From positions 1,584,777 to 1,648,776 of the forward strand of contig NC_090187.1 in the NCBI RefSeq assembly GCF_024679245.1: a stretch of DNA of 64,000 bases, given 5' to 3'. The translations under genes were made by a program, and so were the position numbers. How positions within the stretch are numbered: position 1 is the stretch's first letter; the number at the start of each line of letters is the position of its first letter. Under the pieces are notes generated by a model. That model saw only the letters and a program-made list of their open reading frames with translations. It had not been told where the DNA came from and did no database searches. The DNA comes from Pseudorasbora parva (lineage: Eukaryota; Chordata; Actinopteri; Cypriniformes; Gobionidae). This document shows, in pieces, positions 37,021 to 48,400 of the stretch.

Positions 37021-38761
37021 TAAGGGTGCGTTCACACTTGTAGTTCAGTTAGTTTGGTTAGCTTGGTTTGGACCAAATAAAAAAACATAGTCCAGGGCCC
37101 GTATTTATCAAGCTTCTCAAAGTGCTATTTTAGTCTTAAGTGCTGAGAATTCATAAAATTTACTCCTACTTTCAAACTTAAGTATAAGAGCAAGTTTTCA
37201 AATTTCTTAAAGCTAAGAATCACTCTTAGTCTCCCAGTTATTTAAGACAGCTCCAGAGGTCTCTCAAGTGGTCAGGAGTGTCCAGTTGGGGCTTGTGATG
37301 GCGCTGAGGAGACAGAGACGTGCTCAAATCATTCAAGAGAGGGAGAATGTGTTCGAAATGTTTGACGACAAATAGTTCATCAAACGCTATCGTTTGGACA
37401 GAGCAGACATCATCTTTTTCAGCGCTGGTTAATGTTGGGTTTTATAAAAAAAATAAAAAACACTGTTCGAGTAATTCAGCAGCAGTAGCGATCGCTTCTT
37501 CCTCCTGCCAGTTCGGTTTTCTTTTGGAATCCATGGTGGCTGATTATATATATTTTTAAAAATCTAGGCGATATATAGGCAGGTCACTTAACAGCACACC
37601 AGTTTAAAAAAAAATAATTAAATGGATGAAAACATGTTTATCTTTCATTTTAAATGTGTAATGTTTTCTCTTGAAAACTCTTTATTGTCAAATGTGTGTT
37701 GAATGTAAACTCCTCTTAGGAACTTCACCATTCAATGTGAATTTAACTGAGAATATTTTTAAATATGAACATCTATTCAGTGATTGGCTCATGCCTATGA
37801 CATCATCCGAAATCCTGTTTGTGGCACAGCAAAATGTCGTTAATCGACTCTAAGACTGACACTTAAGATTTAGTCCTACAGTTTACTTAAAGTATGATTG
37901 GGACGCTTGATAACTAACTTTTAAGCGCAGCTTTGAGCCAAGAATTTTTGAGCCAAGTCAATTCTTAGCAGTGTTCTTGTGAGTAATTCTAAGATGTTTG
38001 ATAAATACGGGCCCTGGTCCGCTTAGCGTTCACACTGGCATTTATAACAGCGAACCTAAAGTTAGAGAACCAAAGGCTCAGGGAGACAAACACACAACCT
38101 GATTGGTCGCTTATGTGACGTCGGAGCTGCTTACCGAACATTCAGAACAACGCTGTGTGCGGATTAAACGCCATCATTTAATGCGTGAACATATGGCATT
38201 ATTTTTACCCGCTGAGAACTCACGAAGAGCTCATAAAGTGTTCAAAACATTCAAAACAGCTCCAGGATTTCCTCCGTTGTGCAGAAAAGAGACGGCCGTT
38301 CTGTCGTCTGTGCCGACTAATGGCCAACATGAGAAGAACCAGGTTTGCTTTTGTGTGTTTTTTCTAGCATTTTCGAAACGTTGCTCGTCGGACCAAATAT
38401 TGATGAGGCTCTTCCTCGTTGCTCTACGTTTGCCCTCTAACGTTAACGTTACTCATTCTGGATACACCGATCGATCTCTCCGCCTCGTCCAATCAGCTGA
38501 CTCTGCGTCTCATCTCGTGACATCACGTCCTGTTTTTGGTTCGTCTACATGTCTTTGGTCCGTGTGGCGTTCATATATCAGTCGAACCGCACCAGAGTTG
38601 GTTTGGAAGCGGACCGAGACTCATCTTTATAGCGCTCTCGGTCCGCTGGTTTGGTTCGGATGGCAGCGTTCACATGTGTTCAAATGAACCGCACTAACCG
38701 AGCAATCGCACCAGGGTTCGTTTCAATCCAACCAAACATCACAAGAGTGAACGCACCCTAA
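37021..38761. mobile_element. PIF/Harbinger-like MITE with TAA target duplication
   Basis: TAA at 37021-37023 and 38759-38761 flanks termini GGGTGCGTTCACACTTGT and ACAAGAGTGAACGCACCC. A three-base TAA duplication is typical of Harbinger elements. The body carries GGTTTGG/GAACCGCAC words. It is interrupted by another element (37092-38017). The 194-codon frame at 38103-38687 covers its right half and has no recognisable domain. Confidence 0.75.
37092..38017. mobile_element. Element nested in the Harbinger-like MITE
   Basis: CCAGGGCCCGTATTTATCAA at the left is mirrored by TTGATAAATACGGGCCCTGG at the right, a 20-bp perfect inverted repeat. Further similarity (CTTAAGTGCTGAGAATTC versus AATTCTTAGCAGTG) extends inward. 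No transposase. Exact borders and target duplication are unclear because the terminal bases are palindromic. Confidence 0.7.
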
Positions 38762-39282
38762 GATAACATAAGGTAAAGTTAAGATGGAGTCTCTGTAATG
38801 CGACTGTCAGGCATGTTTCAGCAGTGATCTCACTAGAGATGTTAATGATGAGGAATGGTGTAAGACGGGCAGACGGGCGGGCTGGAGTAAAACTGGACCC
38901 ATGAGAGCTCTAGTGCGTTCTGGACATATCCATAAAATGTATGAAAAATGATTTGGCTGTGACTAATTGCCTGTTTAGTGTCGTAGAAAGTTGTGAAACA
39001 GACCATTGGCTTTTAAAACCTAAGGAAGGAAGGGGATTAATTATGCAGAAATATATTCCATAGGCAAGTTCCATACATTCTGTTATAAAATAAGAAGAAT
39101 ACTATGGGACAAAAAACAGTGGGATGGAGGGTTATAGGACGATTATACACCACCTGTGTGAGCAAAAAATCACATTACAGAAATAAGTGTTTGATTACAT
39201 ACCTGCAATTAAATGAAAATGCATTATAGTTCTCTTTTACATTAAATTCAATTAGTTGAACTTTTGAGTGCTTTTGACTCAC
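38762..39282. other. Non-coding spacer
   Basis: No gene or repeat recognised. Confidence 0.4.
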
Positions 39283-40457
39283 TTAAAGGGGCGGTGAAAT
39301 GCTGTTTCATGCATACTGAGCTTTTTACACCTTTAAAGACTTGGATTCCCATCCTAAACATAGACAAAGTTTCAAAAACTAATGTTGGATGTTTGATGGA
39401 GTATTTCTGTGTTAAAAATACTCCTTCCGGTTTCTCACAAGTTTCGGCGAGTTTTTTTCGAGTATGGGTCTACTTGACGTTAAATAGAGCGGAAGGTCCT
39501 TGTATGGGCCGTACGGGCTCTTCTCCCGGTAGGGTGCGCGCGCGCGTGACTAGAGCGAGAGAGGAAATGCACGCTGTAAACTGTCTCTCAGGTGCAGATC
39601 CAGTCGTCCGTGAACACTTCTGTCGCGCCGCGCTCCACTTTATTCCTCTGGGTGACGTCGAGCGACTTCAACGCTTCAGCACAGCATTCTGGGAAGGCAG
39701 CGCTGCATTTGAACCGATTTGAACGCAGAAATGACGGGAAGCTTCACAACATCGCTTCAGTCGCGTCACAAAGTGGATCTCCACGCCACTGCTGTCAGGA
39801 CTTCACCAAATCATACCAAAGAAGTGTGTTTTTGACAGAGCGGTCCTGCTTTGGAAGATGCCGGTGAGTAAATCAACTTCAAATGTCTCTGCTATTGGCT
39901 ACCGTCGCATGAGTAAACATCAGTAAACGACACGATCGCGTGCTTCGTCATTCAAATGCGCTAACGGACTCCATTGCTGTTCTCTGTATAACGTTACACT
40001 AGTCTGACGTGCAAAACCGTTTTGCTTGCTACTGCTAAGGTCTAGTCACATACAATAGTCCATAAACCGAATCATGTCCTCATAAACTGCACACAAATGC
40101 CCCTAAATACAGTCCATACCACAGAGACGGACATCCTGATGTTGCCGTTTCTCCTGTTCAATTTATTTCAGCCTCAGATTTGATTGTGGATCATTATCTG
40201 TATTAGCTGAGATAGCGATGGGTTTCTCCACGCTTGAGGACGTCACCGCTTTGCGCTCGTCATTCTTTAGCTCCGCCCACATGATACGCCTCCAGGCGCT
40301 CGTTTTTTTCCGGAAAGACTCGGTACAGCCCATATTTCTTTTATAAATATAATAAAACTAAAGACTTTTCGGAGATATGAAGGATGCAATACTACTCTAT
40401 AGGTACTCAAGATTGACATGAGATTGACTGAAACTGAGTGTTTCACCCCCCCTTTAA
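39283..40457 (+). mobile_element. TTAA-flanked non-autonomous DNA element, long copy
   Basis: TTAA at 39283-39286 and 40454-40457. Opens AGGGGCGGTGAAATGCTG, closes GAGTGTTTCACCCCCCCTT, short inverted repeats. Interior shares CGGAAGGTCCTTGTATGGGC and GACTAGAGCGAGAGAGGAAA with the inverted, shorter copy at 24504-25358. Frames at 39264-39722 and 39592-39867 lie within it; no transposase domain is visible. Probably piggyBac- or Kolobok-mobilised, judged from TTAA only. Confidence 0.75.
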
Positions 40458-40462
40458 GAATT

Positions 40463-41354
40463 CCATCCATCCATCCATCCATCCATCCATCCATCCATCC
40501 ATCCATCCATCCATCCATCCATCCATTATTATATTGCTTCATCCATCCATCCATCCATCCATCCATCCATCCATCCATCCATCCATCCATCCATCCAACC
40601 ATCATTATATTGTTTCATCCATCCATCCATCCATCCATCCATCATTATGTTGTTCCATCCATCCATCCATCCATCCATCCATCCATCCATCCATCCATCC
40701 ATCCATCCATCCATCCATCATTATATTGTTTCATCCATCCATCCATCCATCCATCATTATATTGTTCCATCCATCCATCCATCCATCATTATACTGTTCC
40801 ATCCATCCATCCATCCATCCATCATTATATTGTTTCATCCATCCATCCATCCATCCATCCATCATTATATTGTTTCATCCATCCATCCATCCATCATTAT
40901 ATTGTTCCATCCATCCATCCATCCATCCATCCATCCATCCATCCATCCATCCATCATTATATTGTTTCATCCATCCATCCATCCATCATTATATTGTTTC
41001 ATCCATCCATCCATCCATCATTATATTGTTCCATCCATCCATCCATCCATCCATCCATCCATCCATCCATCCATCCATCCATCCATCATTATATTGTTCC
41101 ATCCATCCATCCATCCATCCATCCATCCATCATTATATAGTTCCATCCATCCATCCATCCATCCATCCATCCATCCATCCATCCATCCATCCATCCATCA
41201 TTATATTGTTTGATCCATCCATCCATCCATCCGTCCATCCGTCCGTCCGTCCATCCATCCGTCCGTCCATCCATCCGTCCATCCATCCATCCGTCCGTCC
41301 ATCCATCCGTCCGTCCATCCATCCGTCCATCCATCCATCCGTCCATCCATCCAT
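40463..41354. repeat. Compound (ATCC)n array B with ATTATATTGTTYC interruptions
   Basis: ATCC runs broken about fifteen times by CATTATATTGTTTC, CATTATATTGTTCC or close variants, the same motif as in array A at 30.6-31.5 kb. The last 135 bp (41220-41354) switch to mixed CATC and CGTC units. All His-Pro-Ser-Ile frames are artefacts. The array abuts the transposon end at 40457. Confidence 0.97.
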
Positions 41355-42217
41355 GGTCCCTTACCATGATCTATATTATATACACAATACAGTTTTTAGT
41401 ACAAATATTAAGACAAAAAAAATTGAAGTAGAGCAAGTGTAAATTTGATATTTAATACATTTGCTATTGATGTGTATTTTTCCACAAAGCATTTTTACTG
41501 ATAGAAAAATTACTTTTGGTTTATAATTTTTAGATATTGATATAAGAAGCTGATAAGGAGGAGCAGCGTTGGGCCATTGTGAGCGATCAGCTGAATAAAA
41601 CAGTCCTTCCTCTCTATTAAGAGCGGACAGATTTGTGGACCAGTGGACTTTTTTAAAGGACTGCTAGTAGTCCTGCACTAAAGTTCATTTTTAGCTCTCC
41701 ACTTCCTCACCATGACAGGATCTTGGCATGTCCTTTTATGAATAGAACTGAAGTGCTTTCAAACCGGCCAACAAACCAAGATCCCAAGCACGGCATTAGG
41801 GACAATCTCAGGAGTAATTCCACGGACACTCGAGCGGATGCTCACGAGCGCCTTCGGAGTGATTGAACAACAGGATGGCCAGGGAATCATTATTGCCTGA
41901 TTTTTGAGAGAGTGCGGGACATGAAATAATATTGATTGAGTCTACTCAACATGTGGCCTTGATACAGACAGTGAGAGGACTGGCTTGGCTGTGATGGCGG
42001 GAGGTTGGCCACTCGAGTTATCAGGACTCAGTTGGGCGGTGATGAGTCTTCATACTGACACTTCCACCTTCAGGTTTGAAGGCTCATCGCGATAATAACA
42101 AACCATCAAAACATGAAGAAAACTGCTGGAGTGACCATACTGGTCAGTCTCTATTATCAGCAGACATGAAATTATGAAAATTCATTAAGCTTGAACAATT
42201 TAATGATTAATTTTGAA
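41355..42217. other. Non-coding spacer
   Basis: No gene or repeat recognised. Confidence 0.4.
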
Positions 42218-42616
42218 TTCCTGCTCTAAAATTAAGACTGATTTCCAAAGGAATCCACAGTGAAATGTAGCGAATACACATAAATAATGCTCATCTGAGA
42301 CGTTCACATTGATGAGAATAAATAAGCACATTCCTAGCATTAGGATCCTTTGGAAGGTAATGTTATTTTTAGTCCAGTGATCCTGTATCTCTTCTCTCCT
42401 CGTCATCTCACTAACACTCCAGTGGGCGGAGCCTGAGCTGTGATGAGGAAGTGGGCGTTGATCTTCATCTGTAGAGTCTTTCACTGATAGGCTCATTCCA
42501 CAACAAGTCCTTCTCTGGAATTGGTTACAATATTTTTTTTGACTAACAAAGAAGATTTCAGATCTGAAACATGGATATTTATAGTTTGATGACCTCTTAC
42601 AGTTTTTCTCAGTCAC
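42200..42616 (-). other. Duplicated minus-strand reading frame with signal-like segment, copy 1
   Basis: The frame (138 codons) contains MLGMCLFILINVNVSDEH, a short hydrophobic stretch starting at the ATG at 42338-42340 that could be a signal peptide. The other copy (51821-52162) keeps the block EMTRREEIQDHWTKNNITF without frame damage. Upstream on the minus strand are an inverted CCAAT-like and a CTCCGCCCAC GC-box-like word. It might be a first exon of a duplicated gene or part of an unknown repeat. I recognise no family. Confidence 0.25.
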
Positions 42617-43690
42617 TTTGGTACATTTCTCGAATAAAACTCACAATTTGCAAAACAGTAAGTGTATTTCTGAAAACAATTTGTACAAATAGCAAAACAC
42701 CATGGATAACCTGCAAAAGCCACTCCCTTTACTCAGAATCCTTAGTTCATCTCTCAAAAGTAAATATCTGTGTCAATGAACATGTCAGTGCCATCAGAAG
42801 GACGAGTCCTTGTGTCATTGTGTTCGGATAAGACCGTCAGATTGTTCAGTCATGTTGTCAATATAACAGTTTACTCTGGAGGGATGTTCTGATGGAAACT
42901 ATGGCGAAAGTTTTCGTGAAAATTATTATCTTAGTGTGTGTGTGTGTGTGTGTGTGTGAGTGTAATTGCAAGAGAATGGAAAAGATTCAAATTTACACTC
43001 TTACTGTTTGTACTGTATTTTATTGACAGAACATGTCATTGAGATACAGAAATGAAAAGACAGCACTGAGTAGCACACACACACAAAAAAAAAACCTATA
43101 GAAGAAATATGAACATAGGAAAAACTGCATGCGGTGCTGTGTGTGTGTGTATATATATAGTATATACCTGCTAGTTGATGTTTCATGAGAAGCACCTTCG
43201 TTAGAGAAAGTCAAGATTTATTGGGAGCAATTTACCAATTCAGGACATATTTAGAAAAAAGTCTAATGGAAATATAGAAAGTATAGAAATATGTTTGACA
43301 TATTATGATAACTTGTTCAACCATTTTCCATGTAAAGGCTTATGCTATGAGCTTGTGCCTAAATGTTGTGGGGGTGAGACTATTCAACAGAGACCCAATA
43401 TAATACATTTTGATCAACATGACATAAGCATCTGATAATGGAGGAAACAACAGAGAATCGGACATAATCATTTGCATGGATGTACCAAAGCATTTGCAAT
43501 TTGTTCAGAGAAATGAGAAACTGATTTTTTGATGTGCTCAAGAGACACGATGATGTGAGAATGATGTGAGAACAGGTAGTTTTGAGAATTTCAATTCTGA
43601 TCTGAGAAATGAACCAAAGCGACTGAGAAAAACTGTACATTTCAAAAGCTCATGTTCAGTTCATGACCCTTTTATGAAATCCATGTAATT
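42218..43690. repeat. Segmental duplicate, copy 1 (interrupted)
   Basis: 42240-42599 matches 51895-52258 in the same orientation with few differences, for example the stretch around ATTCCTAGCATTAGGATCC. After the inserted element (42600-43635), the match resumes weakly with TTCAAAAGCTCATG and CAGTTCATGACC against 52260-52305. Whether it is part of a host gene is unknown. Confidence 0.75.
42600..43635. mobile_element. 1036-bp mariner-like non-autonomous element with TA duplication
   Basis: CAGTTTTTCTCAGTCACTTT at the left is mirrored by AAAGCGACTGAGAAAAACTG at the right, about 32 bp of inverted repeat, flanked by TA at 42598-42599 and 43636-43637. The duplicate at 52.2 kb has an uninterrupted site there, which fixes the borders. 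No transposase is visible in the frames at 42571-42831 or 43380-43640. A GT repeat (42933-42958) lies inside. Confidence 0.8.
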
Positions 43691-44956
43691 GTTTTCCTAA
43701 ATTCGATTTTATTTTTCTCTGTTTACAATTTTTATAGATTCAATTTTAATAATTAAAATACATTTTAAGAATCAAAAAGCATATTTATTGAATTCATTGA
43801 ACATGCAATGAAGAATTTTACAGAAATTTGTTCAGAAATTTTGGTAGTTTTTTGTGGATTCTGTGCTTTAAGGTTAAATGCAAGTTTATCAAAAATGGTG
43901 GTAATCAAATTAATTCATAATTATTATTATTTTTATTTATTTTTTACAAAAAATATTATTGTATCATTATTAGTATTACTGTCAGGATCAGCAGTGAGAG
44001 TGCCAGTGTAGTCCAACAGAGACTGTTCACCACAGACTACATCTACCACAATCCTTTGCCTGGTGTCATTAGCCATTCTTGTGTTCAGGTGTGTGTCGTG
44101 AGTCTTGTCAGCTGTGTCTTGTTTCCATGATCTGTTTGCCTGTGCATTTAAGTCATGTTTTCAGTCTTGTTCCTTGTCAGTTCATATCGTTGCGTTATGT
44201 TGGCTGTACTCTTCCTTAGCCTTGATCAGTCGTTACAATTACTTTGAGATGTACATTCGACTGTACAATAGTAATAACAATTTCTTCAAGCTAAACCAAA
44301 CTTTTAATTTGGCCTTCGCGTTTCTGTGTGTATATCTGCCGATGATTTTATCAAATGAATGACTAGAATTGTATGACTTCATTCCGTGATTCCATCGACG
44401 TTTTCTGCATCGTGTAAATCATAAGGCCATACATTATTCAGACTCGAAACCTCGGCTGTCCATAAAGGTTTAACCCTGTAAAGACTGAACTGCAAAGTGG
44501 GTACAAGTATGCTATTATATACAGTATGCACAATGACATTTATCAATAACCTTTTACAATATACATGTATGTGGGTAAAAACTTAGTACTCATGCAAAAC
44601 AAGAGAATGATGCACTATACAAAAAAAGCTAAAGTATTTCGGCTAACACAGTAAAGTAATTTAAACTAGATCAGCTTCAAAATGATTTGCTCCTACGGTC
44701 CTGAAAAGCCACCTCAGGAAACACGTGGGTGGATCTCACTGATTAAACAAATTCATGGTCTGGTCCAGCACATACTTCCCAGCTCATAATTAACCTGTGC
44801 CAGTGTTCACCGCCCTTCATTATCCCATGCAGGCTATTCCTTTAGTCAGATACCAGGGAAAAAGTGACAGAAAACTGCTCTTTACAAAGCTTAGAAATAC
44901 TGGATCTATCTTTCAATCTATCTGTCTTGTGATATCAATATAATTATATATTTTGT
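43691..44956. other. AT-rich non-coding stretch
   Basis: GACTACATCTACCACAATCC near 44035 resembles a word found in some fish repeats. No gene recognised. Confidence 0.35.
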
Positions 44957-45046
44957 AAAGGGGTCCTGAACTGCATGTTTTATTGTTATAATGTTTCCTG
45001 TGGTGCACTTATAATGCATGTTAGTATGATTTAAAAAAAGACAAAG
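44957..45046. mobile_element. Left part of the TTAA-type element that hosts the BEL insertion
   Basis: AAAGGGGTCCTGAACTGCAT and GTGGTGCACTTATAATGC recall a common fish element. The sequence continues across the retrotransposon at 51667 with GTAAACGCCCACTGCTGTGA. Identification is from memory. Confidence 0.45.
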
Positions 45047-45365
45047 TGTTCTGTCTGTTTAATTAAGTATTGTAGGTTTCTTGCCTGGGACTCTTATTTT
45101 GAAAATTATCCGACTAAGCATGGGAGCAGCCATTTTAGTTTTAGTTTGCTCAGTTCTCTAAAGCAATAAGCTCCATGTGACTGCTGCTCCAGTTTCTTTA
45201 ATGTTCAAGTCTTCGAAAGCATTTTTCACTCTCATTCAATGCATATTGGAGTAAACATCAGGAGTTTTGGAAACTACACCCTGGCTCCAGTCTTTATTTG
45301 AAGGGAGTTTGGCTCGCTGCTGAATTGTGTTCACACATAGGGAAACACACAAGGAGAGCAGTACA
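45047..45365 (+). repeat. 5' LTR of the BEL/Pao element
   Basis: Starts TGTTCTGTCTG, ends GAGAGCAGTACA. Should hold the promoter and the start of the transcript; I see no clear TATA box at a convincing place. Confidence 0.93.
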
Positions 45366-45433
45366 GTGAAATGACATAAAATCAGCTGGCTGAACATCCT
45401 GGCAGAAGCATACAGCAGCAGGTAGAGCGCATC
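45366..45433 (+). promoter_or_regulatory. Leader between 5' LTR and start codon
   Basis: 68 bp. The tRNA primer site should start here, but GTGAAATGACATAAAATC matches no tRNA 3' end I can name, so the primer is undetermined. Confidence 0.4.
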
Positions 45434-48400
45434 ATGGCTGAAAGGTATCCAAAAGACACCGCACCAGGAAAGACACGAAGTAAAAGTAACAGAACGTCTG
45501 ATACATCCTCTAAAAATTCAATAAGATCTTCTAGATCTTCAAGATCTTCAGTTGGTGCTGCTGCAGCACGCGCTAGAGCTAAGGCAGAGGCTGCACGAGC
45601 ACGAGTAACCTTTGCAGAGAAAGAAATTGCAATTAAGGTGGACAAAGCAAGACTAGAAGCTAACTTGGAAGCCTTACATCTAGAAAAAGAGGCTGCAGCT
45701 GCTAGCGCAGAAGCAGATATATTAGAAGCAGCAGCAGAATTTGAGGAAGAGGAGCTATATGACAAGAAAAGTCACTCTTCATCAGCACAAAGCACAGACA
45801 AGCGTGTTTGTGATTATGTCAGGGACCAAGCTACATATCATATTGAGAAGGCTGATTTAGCCACTGACCAGCCTCAGGATTGCAAATCTGAACTAGACCA
45901 AGTAATTGATTCGAACCGGGTTACCTCTCAAACTGGACCAAATATAGTGCATGCCAATGATAGCCAGTATGTCATACTTGATGCATGTTCTCCATCCCAA
46001 AGAGAGCCAAAAATGCCAAAAATAAAGCTCTCAAGAAACATCACAGAGGAGTCAATAGAAAGACCAGCCAGCAATAAATGCCAGCAACAGCCCAAGTTCA
46101 GTGTTGTACCAGGTTCTTTGCCACAACACTCAGAAACTTCAAGCATGATAGACCTAGTGAAATATCTTGCGCGACGTGAGCTGGTGAGCACTGGTTTAAC
46201 ACGCTTTGATGATCACCCTGAAAGTTACAGAGCCTGGCGGTCCTCTTTTATCAATACCATCAAAGACTTGGGTCTTACAGCCAGCGAGGAGCTAGACTTG
46301 TTGTCAAAGTGGCTCGGCAAAGAATCTTCAGAATATGTGAGACGTCTCAGAGCAGTTCACATTGGAAACCCAAACACAGCCTTGAAAATGGTCTGGAACA
46401 GACTCGATGAATGTTACAGCTCACCTGAAGTTATCGAAAGTGCGCTGTTTAAGAAGTTAGACAATTTTCCCAGGATTTCGAGTAAAGACAACCTCAAACT
46501 CAGAGAGCTCGGAGATCTTTTAATGGAGCTGCTCTCAGCCAAAGAAGACGGCTATCTACCTGGCTTAGCTTACTTAGACACTGCTCGTGGCATCAGGCCT
46601 ATTGTTGAGAAACTGCCATATGCCTTACAAGAAAAGTGGATTTCACAAGGCTCAAAGTTCAAAGAAGAATTTGGTGTCACTTACCCTCCTTTCTCATTCT
46701 TTACTCAGTTCATTTGCAATCATGCCAAAACACGCAACGATCCCAGCTTTGCTTTTTCCAGCAGTTGCCGTCCACAAAATGAAGGACTCCATCAAAAACG
46801 CTGTAACTTCAAGACACCAGTGGGGGTACACAAAACTGAAATCTCTTATAGTGCATCTCAAGACAAAATGCCTTCTAAAGATGATCCAGCCAAATACTGT
46901 CTCATCCACAATAAACCGCACCCTTTAAAGAAATGTCGAGGCTTTAGAATGAAGACAATCAATGAGCGAAAAGCTTTTCTGAAAGAGCAAGGGATCTGCT
47001 TCAGGTGCTGCTCATCATCATCACATTTTGCTCGGGATTGCAAAGCCATTCTAAAATGCGATGAATGCAGCAGTGACAGTCACAACTCAGCTCTGCATCC
47101 TGGTCCTCCTTCATGGGCACCCCAAAGCCAAAGTCGTCCATTACAGCATGGCGGGGAGGATGCAGGAGAAATTCCAATAACACAAGAGGTGAGCTCTCTT
47201 TGCACTGAAGTGTGTCATGGCCTTTCCACAAAATCTTGTTCCAAAATATGTCTTGTCAAGGTGTATCCTGAGGGGCAGCCTGAAAAGGTAGTAAAGATGT
47301 ATGCTATGCTTGATGATCAGAGCAACAGATCTCTGGCCAGGTCAAAATTCTTCGACTTATTCAACATCAATTGCAAAGCATCTCCTTATAGCCTAAAGAC
47401 ATGTGCTGGATTGATTGAGTGTTCAGGAAGAAAAGCAAATGGCTATCGGATTGAAGCAGCGAATGGTGGAATTAATCTTGCGCTTCCAACATTAATTGAA
47501 TGTGATGATATTCCCAACAACCGCGATGAAATTCCAACACCTGAAGCTGCTCTCCATCAACCTCACCTCAAGCATATTGCCTCCGAAATCCCAGTTCTGG
47601 ACCCTGAAGCCCACATTCTCCTGCTGCTTGGGCGAGACATACTCAGAGTTCATAAGGTTAGAAAACAAATTAACGGCCCGCACAACACACCCTTTGGCCA
47701 AAAATTAGACCTAGGATGGGTTCTGGTCGGTGAAGTATGCTTGGGAGATGTCCACAAGCCTAGTGTTTCCAGTTTCAAGACAAATATCTTAGAAAATGGA
47801 AGACCCTCACTGTTCATTCCTTGTACAAGTCACGTACATGTTAAAGAAAAGATCACCAGTAACTTAACAGCTCTGCATACAGCTTATGACTTTGAAACAC
47901 ATCTGAGCATGAGCAAAGACAATATTGGCCAGAATGTATTTAAAACAACAGAGAACGACAGTAAGCCTGCACCCTCCATCGAAGATGAAGTTTTTTTAAA
48001 GACTATGGAGAGAGAAGTTTTCCAGGACGATTCCAACAGTTGGGTAGCGCCTCTTCCCTTTAGATCTCCAAGGCCAGTTCTTCCGAACAACAGACATCAA
48101 GCTTTAAGTCGCCTCTCTTCCTTGCAACGTTCCCTAGAGCGGAAGCCAGATATGAAAGAACAGTTTGTAACGTTCATGCAAAAACTGTTCGACAGTGACC
48201 ATGCAGAACTTGCAGCGCCAATAGCCAAGGGAAATGAGTGTTGGTACTTACCACTATTTGGAGTCTATCATCCCAAAAAACCTGATCAGATCAGGGTAGT
48301 ATTTGACTCCAGCGCACAGCATGAGGGGATCTCTCTCAATAAAGTGCTCCTTACTGGACCAGACCTTAATAACAGGCTAATTGGTGTCCTGGTGCGCTTC

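Noticed and set aside
38103..38687. 194-codon frame as host gene
   Set aside because: Lies wholly inside the right half of a Harbinger-like MITE and shows no domain.
45382..45765. 127-codon Ser/Ala-rich frame antisense to gag
   Set aside because: Shadow of the Ala/Glu-rich gag start on the opposite strand.
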